Shown here piece after piece: positions 1-7,941 of a stretch of 64,000 nucleotides of DNA (positions are counted from its first letter, which is position 1; each line of letters begins with the position of its first letter). Source of the stretch: Clostridia bacterium (GTDB taxonomy: Bacteria; Bacillota; Clostridia; Christensenellales; Aristaeellaceae); the NCBI GenBank assembly GCA_017396845.1, contig JAFQKQ010000084.1, positions 25,367 to 89,366 of the forward strand, written 5' to 3'. The translations under genes and the position numbers were made by a program. Under the pieces are notes generated by a model, which was not told where the DNA came from, made no database searches, and saw only the letters and a program-made list of their open reading frames with translations.

Positions 1-936
1 TGCAAACAGCATGGCACTATGGCCATAAGCCAGCGTGACTGCACAGGCATGAACACGATCAGACAATGTGAACTCTGCGTTGGCGTACAGATTCAGGTAT
101 CCGTACGGAAGATCCGCAACAAAAGAATTCTGCTGGCGATAGATCTTGCCGCGGAAATGCGGGTGGAAACGATGATCCGTGCGGATCACGTGGAAGCTGC
201 CTACTTCGCTTTTGCGTTTCTTTGCCGGCAGAATGCTCATCGCATAAATGAGCGTATCCGTGAAACGATCCGTTTTTGCAGAAAGCGCCGTCAGCCATTT
301 CGGATAAGCGATCTTATAGGTGTTGCCTTCGTATTCGAATTGCTGTGCAGACGCCTTTCCATCGCCGGTATCCTTCCAGATTTCCGGTTCGTCAATCTTA
401 TCGAAGTTGTAGACAACATAAGGACTCAGACCACTCATGCCTGCAGGAGAGTAGCAATCCGGCGTAAAGAACGAAAAACAGATGCCGTTGTAGGCATACT
501 TGGCATATGCACCGAATTCCCTATAAACAGATTCATCCCGAGAGGAGATGGCATAAGGCGGGCATTCCTTGAAGAATGCCTTGATCTCCTGACGGGCGGT
601 TTCATTCATTTTCATGGTACCAGCGCTCAGAATGATATATCCGATTCCGCGTTCCTTGAGCTTCAGGAGAATGTCCTTCCACAGGCCGAGAAAGTACCTG
701 GAAATAACCGGACCGGCCATCACAACATAATCCACATCAAGCGCAGAAATATATTCCAGCTGATTCTGATCTACGTACAGACGCTTACCATAGCTTGTCG
801 TGTATGTCTGAAAATCAGAAACAACCGTGACGTTCTTTTCACCCAGGACTTTCTTGAGCACATGCTCGACGCCAAGGCTGAAAAATCCATTACCGATATT
901 CGTGCACCAGAAGCCGGTACAATAAGCAACTTTCAT
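1..936 (-). CDS. Polysaccharide pyruvyl transferase family protein (C-terminus outside window)
   Basis: Members of this family (PF04230) add ketal pyruvate or act as related transferases on cell-surface or exopolysaccharide sugars. The gene is open from the ATG at 936 to the window edge, so 312 residues are seen and the end is missing. The start MKVAYCTGFWCTNIGNGFFS has the family's glycine/asparagine-rich N-terminus. The late motif LSDRVHACAVTLAYGHSA matches the family's SDR-H-A-A-G block. An AGAAAGG ribosome site lies just upstream. No neighbour shows which polysaccharide is modified. Family call is firm; substrate unknown. Confidence 0.8.
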   Translation of the reverse strand, partial: MKVAYCTGFWCTNIGNGFFSLGVEHVLKKVLGEKNVTVVSDFQTYTTSYGKRLYVDQNQLEYISALDVDYVVMAGPVISRYFLGLWKDILLKLKERGIGYIILSAGTMKMNETARQEIKAFFKECPPYAISSRDESVYREFGAYAKYAYNGICFSFFTPDCYSPAGMSGLSPYVVYNFDKIDEPEIWKDTGDGKASAQQFEYEGNTYKIAYPKWLTALSAKTDRFTDTLIYAMSILPAKKRKSEVGSFHVIRTDHRFHPHFRGKIYRQQNSFVADLPYGYLNLYANAEFTLSDRVHACAVTLAYGHSAMLFA

Positions 937-1114
937 CTGTGTTCTACCTTTCTGTCAAGGCATCTATTGTCTAGCAGCCATTACTCTGCGGTACTGGCTA
1001 TAACCTTCTATTTATGTATTTTGTCCCCACCGGGACCACAGCAACAGGCTACGCTCAACTACAGCCCACTACGTCCAACTACGCAGCCCGCATTTTTGCA
1101 CCTGAAAATCCCAT

Positions 1115-1159
1115 AAAAACAGCAATCTGACCGCAGTCAGCTGCGGCCAGACATGCTGT
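1115..1159 (-). terminator. Rho-independent terminator on the minus strand
   Basis: On the minus strand ACAGCA and CCGCAG pair with CTGCGG and TGCTGT around a CTGA loop and are followed by TTTTT. It overlaps the stop codon of the decayed gene upstream (1137-1688), showing that a transcript once ended here. Confidence 0.7.
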
Positions 1160-1688
1160 GCGACCTTCGCCGATTTTGGGCTATATAAGCTTGCGGAGAG
1201 GATGCTCTGTTGCGGATCGCTTTATCCGCATTTTTGGATTCGATGTTTGGATAGCGGTATTTCAGCATAGACCGGGGTTGCATCTGGCGCGTTTCTGCGT
1301 TATTGACACAATCGTCATTGGCAATTTTAGCCGCCTGCTCCATAAGCTGTGCCAATTCCATGCCGAAGGCCATACATTTATACGATTCATGTTTTCGGCC
1401 ATCCAAACCTGCAACAGCACCAACAGCACCGAATACCGCAGCGCTCTATACATCCTTTTTGAAGTTGGAACCGTCTTTCACGGTACCAACAACCGCTTTG
1501 CTGCCTCCGCATGCTGCAAAATCTCCGCACAGCTGAATATCCTTTCAGATATTCGGCTTGACGAATCGCTTCTGCAGCTTCATCTTTTGCTTTTTCGGCT
1601 ATTTTCCAAGCGAAAGTCCGGCAAGAAAGGCCGCTTTGATCCATCCGGTGCAAAGCACCATTTGGCCTTTCTTCTTTCTCTTGTGCAT
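1137..1688 (-). pseudogene. Decayed small gene of unknown function
   Basis: From ATG 1688 the minus strand reads MHKRKKKGQMVLCTGWIKAA, then meets in-frame stops, while the middle part looks more protein-like in another frame (KIAEKAKDEAAEAIRQAEYL). The original frame resumes with CGDFAACGGSKAVVGTVKDG, a further TAG, and then AVFGAVGAVAGLDGRKHESY to the end at 1137. At least one frameshift and one or more stop codons are therefore needed. A TTGCTA/TATAAT promoter (1705-1733) precedes it and a terminator (1115-1159) follows, so the whole transcription unit survives around a broken reading frame. The family is not recognised. Confidence 0.5.
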
Positions 1689-1704
1689 AGATATAGCTAC
1701 ATTT

Positions 1705-1733
1705 ATTATATCTCAAAAGATGAATAATAGCAA
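1705..1733 (-). promoter_or_regulatory. Sigma-A type promoter for the decayed gene
   Basis: On the minus strand TTGCTA is followed after 17 bases by a perfect TATAAT. It points at the ATG at 1688. Confidence 0.55.
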
Positions 1734-1912
1734 TACGGCTTCCTTCTATTTTACCTTCCGGCGGAATGCTGTAATATTTTTGTATAGAGGAGGAGAGAGC
1801 ATTCTTGTGAGGGACTTAAATAACTTAAGGGCGGGTTCCGGAATCTGGGTTCCATTTTTATATCTCTCCGCCCCCTTGAACATGGAACAGGCGCACGTAC
1901 AGTCCAACGGAA

Positions 1913-1957
1913 AAAGCGGCGTAAGAGAAATGATTCTCTTGCGCCGCTTTCTTTTCT
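1913..1957 (+). terminator. Strong Rho-independent terminator
   Basis: AAAGCGGCGTAAGAGAA pairs with TTCTCTTGCGCCGCTTT around a 4-base loop with a single G-T pair, and is followed by CTTTTC. No plus-strand gene precedes it within the window. Confidence 0.8.
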
Positions 1958-2040
1958 ATGGGTTAATTATGGGGGACAGGCGCTTTTTCTGATTCGAATG
2001 AAATCAAGAATTTTCTTCGATTTTGCTGCATATTCGGCGT

Positions 2041-2054
2041 GGAAACCGGTTTCC
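2041..2054. promoter_or_regulatory. Perfect 14-bp palindrome, candidate LacI-family operator
   Basis: GGAAACCGGTTTCC is its own reverse complement and has the central CG typical of LacI-family sites. It sits 11 bases upstream of the -35 box of the maltodextrin operon, whose last gene (7942-8946) encodes a LacI-family regulator. Binding is inferred, not shown. Confidence 0.65.
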
Positions 2055-2065
2055 GTTTTGACTGA

Positions 2066-2093
2066 TTGACAACATTCCGGGAAACGGTATACT
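2066..2093 (+). promoter_or_regulatory. Promoter of the maltodextrin operon
   Basis: A perfect TTGACA (2066-2071) and TATACT (2088-2093) are separated by 16 bases, 33 bases upstream of the first start codon. Confidence 0.75.
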
Positions 2094-2126
2094 AAAATTA
2101 CAAAAACCGTTCAAGGAGGTTATACC

Positions 2127-3113
2127 ATGAAGAAATTCATCGCTTTGCTGCTCGCCCTGTTGATGCTCCCCGTCCTGCCCGTGATGGCGGAGAGCGCCGA
2201 AATGATCGTTGTGTATGCACAGGTACCTGACACCTGGGCTTATCCCTGCGCATGGTCCTGGAACGCTGCAGGTGAGAACGCCTTCGCTGCGTGGCCGGGC
2301 GACATGATGGAGCCTGACGCCAAGAATCCCGGCTGGTACTACATTTACGTTCCCGCCGGCATGGAAAGCGTCATCATCAACGCAAACGACGGGGCCGTCC
2401 AGACCGCTGAAGTGAAGATCGACAAGCAGAACGCTTGGATCACTGTGATGGAAGACGGCGCTTTCGAAGCTGCTTTCGAGCAGAAGACCGAAGGAGACAT
2501 TCCCGCTTACGCTTGGCGCTACACCGTCTGGGCTAAGGTTGACCCTTCTTGGGAAGCGCCCTGCATCTGGGCTTGGGCGGATCCTGCCGGAACCAATGCT
2601 TTCGCTGCATGGCCGGGCAAGGCCATGAAGGCCAACGAAAACGGGTGGTACTGCGCCATGGTTCCCGAATGGTGCAACAGCGTGATCATCAATGCCAATG
2701 GCGGTACGGTGCAGACCGCTGATCTCAAGGATCTTGATCCTGCCGATCTGTGGATTACTGTGGGCGCTGACGCTGCCGCAGAAATTACCTATGAGGATCC
2801 CAACGCGCCCGTTGCTGAAGACATCACCGTGTATGCGAAGGTTCCTGCGGATTGGGAAGCCCCGTGCCTGTGGGCCTGGAGTCATCCCGACGGCACCAAC
2901 GCCTTCACCGCTTGGCCCGGCGAGGCTTTGACCGCCGGTGAAGATGGCTGGTATGCCATTACCGCGCCCGGCTGGATCAACAGCGTGATCATCAATGCCA
3001 ACGGCGGTACGGTGCAGACCGCTGACCTTCGTGTGGAAGCCGGTGCGGATCTGTATGTGACGGTTGTCAGCGCTGAAGAAGCAGCGGTTGCTTACGAAAA
3101 GCCTGCGGAGTAA
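2127..3113 (+). CDS. Secreted protein of three tandem CBM26-like starch-binding modules
   Basis: The protein has a Sec signal peptide (residues 1-21, likely cut after VMA) and then three repeats of about 100 residues starting near residues 28, 132 and 233. Each repeat carries a VYAKV strand, a W-P-C/W-W aromatic block, AAWPG, GWY and SVIINANGGTVQTADL. This pattern matches CBM26-type starch-binding modules. No catalytic domain, membrane anchor, lipobox or sorting motif is seen, so it is probably released. As first gene of an operon for a sugar ABC importer and a GH13 enzyme, it most likely captures starch or maltodextrin outside the cell. The start ATG follows AAGGAGG. Repeats 2 and 3 share almost identical DNA with a 303-base period. 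Confidence 0.75.
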   Translation: MKKFIALLLALLMLPVLPVMAESAEMIVVYAQVPDTWAYPCAWSWNAAGENAFAAWPGDMMEPDAKNPGWYYIYVPAGMESVIINANDGAVQTAEVKIDKQNAWITVMEDGAFEAAFEQKTEGDIPAYAWRYTVWAKVDPSWEAPCIWAWADPAGTNAFAAWPGKAMKANENGWYCAMVPEWCNSVIINANGGTVQTADLKDLDPADLWITVGADAAAEITYEDPNAPVAEDITVYAKVPADWEAPCLWAWSHPDGTNAFTAWPGEALTAGEDGWYAITAPGWINSVIINANGGTVQTADLRVEAGADLYVTVVSAEEAAVAYEKPAE

Positions 3114-3126
3114 AATCATCGCGCCG

Positions 3127-3155
3127 GGGCAGGACGGATTGATTCCGCCCTGCCC
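3127..3155 (+). terminator. Intergenic hairpin between the CBM protein and binding-protein genes
   Basis: GGGCAGGACGGA and TCCGCCCTGCCC form a GC-rich stem followed only by ATTTTCC. It may be a weak terminator or an RNA-stabilising structure that sets the ratio of the first gene to the rest of the operon. Confidence 0.5.
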
Positions 3156-3181
3156 ATTTTCCGGTTTAGGAGGTATTTGAG

Positions 3182-4390
3182 ATGCGTAAAGTGTTCGCAC
3201 TGCTTTTGATGATTTGTTTGATTTTCACCATGACCGGCTGCTCCCGGAAGGAAAACACCGCTTCCGGCCCTGTGACGATTACCGTCTGGCATGACAAAGA
3301 GGACGCCGTGATCGCCGTTCTGGAAGAGGCGGTTAAGCCCCTCCGGCCGGACATTAACGTGGTGTTTGAAAAGAAAAGCGGAATGACCGAATCCCTGAAG
3401 CTGGTAGGCAACGACAAAAATGCCGCGCCAGAAATGTATTTCTTCGCCCATGACAAGATCGGCGTGTATGCCGAAATGGGCGTTATTGCTCCGATCACCG
3501 ATTTTGTGGATGTATCGGAGCAGGCAGGCTATGTGCCGATCACGGTGCGCGGCGCAGCCTACAAGGGTAAGATCTACCAGATGCCCCTGTACTTTGAAAC
3601 GCTGCTGTTCATGTACAACAAAAAGTACATGAAGGAAGCCGATATCCCGGCGACCACCGAACAGCTTTACGGCTACATGGAGCGCAAGACCAAGTACGGT
3701 CACTACGGCTTTGTGGAGCAGCATTCCACGCCCTACTATGCAGCCGGCTGGATCCATGGCTTTGGCGGCAGTATTCTCTCTGAAGACGGTAAGCCCGGCC
3801 TGAACGCGCCGGAAACCGTCAAAGCACTGGCCTATCACAAGAAGTTTGTGGATTACATGCCCGGAGAAACAGAGTATGCGACGGTAAACACCCTTTTCAC
3901 GGAGGGTATGGCTCATGCGACCATCGCCGGCCCGTGGTTTATTCCCACGGTTCGCGCAGCCGGTATTGATGTAGGCATCGCACCCATGCCCATCGTGGAT
4001 GAGACCGGGCTTCCGCTGGCTCCCTATTCCGGTGTGCAGGGCCTGCATGTGCTGAAGGTGCATGCCGAAACGAAAAAGGCTCCCATCACTGCCGTACTGA
4101 CTACGCTCATGCAGCCGGAAGTCAGCAACAAGCTGGCGAAAGTCAGCGGCTGTGCGCCTGCGCTGGAAAGCTGCTATGCGCAGGATGATGTGAAGAATGA
4201 CGTGCTGATCATGGCCATGCGCTCTACGGCTGAAACGGCTGTCCCCATGCCCAACACGCCCGAACTGGATGTGATGTGGACGGTTGCCGGTTCATTGCTT
4301 ACGGATGTGAACATGAGCGGCTATGAAGTGCAGACGGCTGCCGACAGCGCACAGAAAAAGGCGCTCGAGCTGATCGAGGCGATGAAATAA
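3182..4390 (+). CDS. Extracellular sugar-binding lipoprotein, maltodextrin type (MalE/MdxE-like)
   Basis: This is a 402-residue solute-binding protein of family 1. Residues 1-20 form a lipoprotein signal with lipobox MTGC, so it is anchored by Cys20. The mature start VTITVWHDKEDAVIAVLEE and the later blocks GKIYQMPLYFETLLFMYNKK and HATIAGPWFIPT are typical of maltose/maltodextrin binding proteins. It should hand oligosaccharide to the two permeases encoded next, and its stop overlaps the first permease start (TAATG). The AGGAGG site is well placed. Substrate is inferred from the GH13 and starch-binding neighbours. Confidence 0.85.
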   Translation: MRKVFALLLMICLIFTMTGCSRKENTASGPVTITVWHDKEDAVIAVLEEAVKPLRPDINVVFEKKSGMTESLKLVGNDKNAAPEMYFFAHDKIGVYAEMGVIAPITDFVDVSEQAGYVPITVRGAAYKGKIYQMPLYFETLLFMYNKKYMKEADIPATTEQLYGYMERKTKYGHYGFVEQHSTPYYAAGWIHGFGGSILSEDGKPGLNAPETVKALAYHKKFVDYMPGETEYATVNTLFTEGMAHATIAGPWFIPTVRAAGIDVGIAPMPIVDETGLPLAPYSGVQGLHVLKVHAETKKAPITAVLTTLMQPEVSNKLAKVSGCAPALESCYAQDDVKNDVLIMAMRSTAETAVPMPNTPELDVMWTVAGSLLTDVNMSGYEVQTAADSAQKKALELIEAMK

Positions 4391-5283
4391 TGAACGGTAA
4401 ACGAAAAAGCTATCTGAAATCATGGATGATCAGCAGCCCTGCGCTGATCCTGATCGGGCTGATCGTGGTGTTTCCCATTCTGTACACCTTTTACATCAGC
4501 CTGACCAACATGAACACCTATCACTGGTTCAATTATGATATCATCGGGCTGAAAAACTATGCCCGCGCCGTGACGGTGTTTGATTCCGGCTTCCTTGAGG
4601 CGCTGGGGAACACCATTTTGTGGACGGCGGTCAACATGGCGATGCAGCTTGTGATCGCATTTGTGATTGCCAACTTCCTGAACGTTCCCGGATTGCGGCT
4701 GAGGAATGTGTACAAGACGATTCTCATGTTTCCGTGGGCTATGCCCGGCTATGTGAGCATCCTTCTGTGGAAGACGGGCATGTTCAACAGCCAGTTTGGC
4801 CTTCTGACCCAATGGATGGAGCAGCTTTCCGGACAGATGATCCGCTGGCTGCAAAACGATGTGAGCGCCTTCATCTGCTGTACGGTGGTGAATCTGTGGC
4901 TGGCGCTGCCCTTCATGATTATGATCATGGACGGCGGCCTGAAAAGCATTGACCGCAGCTACTATGAATCCGCTACGCTCGATGGTGCAGGCCCGATCCG
5001 TCAGGCCGTCAGTATCACGGTACCCTGCCTGAAGCCTGTCATCGGCCCGTCGGTCATGATCACGCTGTTTACCACCTTCAAGCAGTTCGACGTGATCTAT
5101 CTGATGACCCAGCAGGTGGGCGCGCAGACCGGCGCGCATATACATACGGTCATTACCTATGCATATGAGAATGCCTTCATCACTAACAATTACGGATATT
5201 CCTCTGCAATCTCCGTGATGATCTTCCTGATGCTGATCGTTTTTGCGCAGCTGACGGGCAGAAGAAAGGAGGCAGATGCATGA
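4390..5283 (+). CDS. Sugar ABC transporter permease, MalF type
   Basis: A 297-residue inner-membrane permease with about six hydrophobic segments. The first, SPALILIGLIVVFPILYTF, is typical of the MalF/UgpA group. The cytoplasmic EAA loop is visible near residues 190-210 (YYESATLDGAGPIRQA followed by ITVPCLKP) and docks the ATPase. The start overlaps the binding-protein stop by one base and its end overlaps the next permease by four bases, so translation is coupled. No ATPase gene is present, so a shared MsmX-like ATPase elsewhere is expected (inference). Confidence 0.88.
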   Translation: MNGKRKSYLKSWMISSPALILIGLIVVFPILYTFYISLTNMNTYHWFNYDIIGLKNYARAVTVFDSGFLEALGNTILWTAVNMAMQLVIAFVIANFLNVPGLRLRNVYKTILMFPWAMPGYVSILLWKTGMFNSQFGLLTQWMEQLSGQMIRWLQNDVSAFICCTVVNLWLALPFMIMIMDGGLKSIDRSYYESATLDGAGPIRQAVSITVPCLKPVIGPSVMITLFTTFKQFDVIYLMTQQVGAQTGAHIHTVITYAYENAFITNNYGYSSAISVMIFLMLIVFAQLTGRRKEADA

Positions 5284-6128
5284 CCGCCCGTAAATTCGTT
5301 CGTAAGGCAGTAAAGCATACGGCATTGAACGCCTTCTTCATCGTCTGCTGCTTTCTGGCGCTGCTGCCCATTCTGTATGCGCTGAGCGTATCTTTTGATG
5401 CAAAGGGCTCACTGCTTTCCAGCAGCTTCTCCTTCATTCCCGAGGAGGCAACGCTTAAGCATTACATTGCGGTGTTCACGGAGGAGCCCGTGCTTCAGTG
5501 GTTTGGCAACACCATGCTGCTGACGGCGGCAACGGTGGTGCTGGCGATGTGCTGCGCGGTTCCTGCGGCGTATGTATTCTCCCGGCGGCGCTTCCCCGGA
5601 AGGTCTACCGTTCTGCGCAGCCTGCTGCTTCTGCATTCCTTCCCATCGATCCTGTCCATGTTCGCCATCTACAAGCTCATGAGCACGATGGGCATGATCA
5701 ATACCCACATCGGTCTGATCGTCATCTACGCCGGTACTATGGGCGTGTTCGCAATGCTGAACATGAAGGGCTACTTCGACGCTATTCCGTTGGAAATTGA
5801 AGAAGCCGGGAAAATCGACGGCTGCACGGACTTCCGCATCGTAACCGGGATTGTTATGCCGCTGGCACGGCCTTCGCTGATCGTGACCATGGTGATGATC
5901 GTCAACTTCGTCTGGAATGAGTACATCTTCTCCATCAACTTCCTCACCGGATCTGACCGCATGACGCTGGCGTCCGGTCTGTATTCCTTGCAGGCGACGG
6001 AAACCAGCGGTTCCTGGCCTGTATTTGCAGCGGCGTCGCTGGTGGTCTCCTTCCCGGTGCTGGTCATATTCTTCCTGTCGCAGAAATACATGGTCTCCGG
6101 CCTGACGGCAGGCGGAGTGAAAGGATAA
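5280..6128 (+). CDS. Sugar ABC transporter permease, MalG type
   Basis: A 282-residue partner of the MalF-type permease, with an N-terminal membrane segment (FFIVCCFLALLPILYALSVS), a periplasmic-type loop and several further helices. The EAA loop EIEEAGKIDGCTDFRIVTG followed by IVMPLARP is clear near residues 170-200. It overlaps the upstream gene by ATGA and has an AAAGGAGG site. The C-terminus (QKYMVSGLTAGGVKG) is the usual MalG-type ending. Confidence 0.9.
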   Translation: MTARKFVRKAVKHTALNAFFIVCCFLALLPILYALSVSFDAKGSLLSSSFSFIPEEATLKHYIAVFTEEPVLQWFGNTMLLTAATVVLAMCCAVPAAYVFSRRRFPGRSTVLRSLLLLHSFPSILSMFAIYKLMSTMGMINTHIGLIVIYAGTMGVFAMLNMKGYFDAIPLEIEEAGKIDGCTDFRIVTGIVMPLARPSLIVTMVMIVNFVWNEYIFSINFLTGSDRMTLASGLYSLQATETSGSWPVFAAASLVVSFPVLVIFFLSQKYMVSGLTAGGVKG

Positions 6129-6131
6129 GCC

Positions 6132-7937
6132 ATGAACAAGCAAGCCATCCTGCACATACCAATGTCCCAATATGCCCATGGGCTGGATGACGACACCATT
6201 GTATTCCGCCTGCGCTGCGCACGCGGCGACCTGAAACAGGTGCGGCTGATTTACGGTGATCGTTCCTGCCGGAATACGCCGGTGGACTATTTTTACGCAG
6301 AAATGTCCCTTGCTGCCTATGATCTTTTGCATGACTGGTTTGAGGTCACGCTGAAAAGCCCCTTCAAGCGGGTATGCTACGGTTTTCGGCTGACCGATCA
6401 GGCGGGCGAAACAACGCTGTATTATGGCGATCAGTTCAATGACTCCCTGACCGCGGATCGTTCGGAATACTTCCAGCTGCCCTACAATCACCGTTCTGAC
6501 CGGGCAGACGTGCCGGAATGGATGAAGGACGCCATCGTCTACAACATCTTTCCGGACAGCTTTGCAACCTCAAAACGATCCATCATAGACCTGCCTGCTG
6601 CGGCGCAGCATGACGGCCTGACCGTCCGTGGAAAGCGCGGCGGTACAATCCGCGGTATCATGGAGAATCTGGATTATCTCAAGGATCTGGGCGTAAACTG
6701 CATTTACATGAACCCCATCTTTGCTGCCGGTGAGTATCACAAATACGATTTGATTGATTATTACCACATCGATCCGGCGTTCGGAACGGATGATGAATTC
6801 CGTACGCTTGTCAATACGGCGCACGGCATGGGAATCCGCGTAATGATCGATGGGGTATTCAATCATTGCGGCTGGAAATTCTTCGCTTTCCGGGATGTAA
6901 TCGAGCACGGCCGCGCCTCGCGCTATTGGAGCTGGTTCTTCCGTTTGCAGGAGCCGGTCATCGTGCCGGACAACATGGAAGACTACCCGACCTACGAATG
7001 CTTCGGCTATGAGCGCATGATGCCGAAGCTCGCTACCGACAATCGGGAAGTGCAGAAATACTTCTGCGATGTGGGCGTACACTGGGTGAGGGAATACGAC
7101 ATTGACGGCTGGCGGCTGGATGTGGCCAGCGAGGTCAACGACGGCTTCTGGCGCGCTTTCCGCGAGGCGGTCAAAGCGGTTAAGCCCCAGTGTGCCCTGA
7201 TCGGCGAGGTATGGGAAACCGCCTGCCATTGGCTGGACGGCAGCATGTTTGATTCCACCATGAATTACGATTTCCGCCGTCATTGCAAGCGCTTCTTCGC
7301 TGATGAAGACATTGATGCGCAGGGCTTCAACGCCCGTGTGACCGATATGCTCATGCGCTATCGTAAGCCTGTGCTGTACGGCCAGCTGAATCTGCTGGAC
7401 AGCCACGATGTAAGCCGATTCCTTTCCCTGTGCGGCGGCGACAAGCGAAAGATGCGGCTGGCCATCCTGTTCCAGATGACCTTTGCCGGCATGCCCTGCG
7501 TTTTCTACGGCGATGAACAGGGAATCACCGGTATTCTGGAAGACGAATACCGACACCCGATGGTGTGGGATCAAACGGACGAACTGCACGGCTTCTACCG
7601 TCAGGCCATGCGCATTCGTCAGACGGAAGCCGCGCTGCGAAGAGGTGATTTCCGCTGCGTATTTGCCGGAAAAAACAACGGGCTTTACATCTACGCCCGC
7701 AGCAACGAGGGGGAAACCATCACCGTATTCATGAATCGCTCCGAGGAAGCCTGCAGCGTGCGGAAAAAGGGAGAAATTCTGTGGCAGTCCGGCTTTAGGG
7801 CGGGGGATGTCCCGACGAGTTTGAGCGATTGTCATCAATCGCCGTCAGAAGCCCGCAACGAACATTTTGTGGGTTGCAGGCCGGAAGCGAAGGATGGTAT
7901 ACTTGAGGCGTATGGATTCCTGATTTGCAAGGAGTGA
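6132..7937 (+). CDS. GH13 alpha-glucan hydrolase, cyclomaltodextrinase/neopullulanase type
   Basis: A 601-residue enzyme with no signal peptide, so cytoplasmic. Residues 1-125 resemble the N-terminal CBM34-like domain of maltogenic amylases. The barrel starts at about DAIVYNIFPDSFA. Catalytic residues are visible: nucleophile Asp330 in GWRLDVASEV, acid/base Glu359 in LIGEVWE, and Asp426 in LLDSHDVSRF; region I is DGVFNHCG. It would break imported maltodextrins or cyclodextrins to glucose and maltose. It starts 3 bases after the permease. Near the C-terminus a polar stretch of about 30 residues (around 557-588) interrupts what looks like the last beta domain. Confidence 0.88.
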   Translation: MNKQAILHIPMSQYAHGLDDDTIVFRLRCARGDLKQVRLIYGDRSCRNTPVDYFYAEMSLAAYDLLHDWFEVTLKSPFKRVCYGFRLTDQAGETTLYYGDQFNDSLTADRSEYFQLPYNHRSDRADVPEWMKDAIVYNIFPDSFATSKRSIIDLPAAAQHDGLTVRGKRGGTIRGIMENLDYLKDLGVNCIYMNPIFAAGEYHKYDLIDYYHIDPAFGTDDEFRTLVNTAHGMGIRVMIDGVFNHCGWKFFAFRDVIEHGRASRYWSWFFRLQEPVIVPDNMEDYPTYECFGYERMMPKLATDNREVQKYFCDVGVHWVREYDIDGWRLDVASEVNDGFWRAFREAVKAVKPQCALIGEVWETACHWLDGSMFDSTMNYDFRRHCKRFFADEDIDAQGFNARVTDMLMRYRKPVLYGQLNLLDSHDVSRFLSLCGGDKRKMRLAILFQMTFAGMPCVFYGDEQGITGILEDEYRHPMVWDQTDELHGFYRQAMRIRQTEAALRRGDFRCVFAGKNNGLYIYARSNEGETITVFMNRSEEACSVRKKGEILWQSGFRAGDVPTSLSDCHQSPSEARNEHFVGCRPEAKDGILEAYGFLICKE

Positions 7938-7941
7938 TCCT

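Larger units (their letters stand above)
1689..2040. other. Intergenic stretch with an orphan terminator
   Basis: No convincing gene is seen. The minus-strand promoter at 1705-1733 lies at the left end. The stretch 1770-1957 has a GGAGGAGAG motif, short inverted repeats (for example GGCGG near 1831 with CCGCC near 1868), and a strong plus-strand terminator at 1913-1957 with no gene ahead of it. A small RNA is possible, but I recognise no known RNA family. Confidence 0.4.

Noticed and set aside
19-1116. Long plus-strand open frame at the window start
   Set aside because: It is the shadow of the minus-strand pyruvyl transferase gene, which has the family motifs, a start and a ribosome site.
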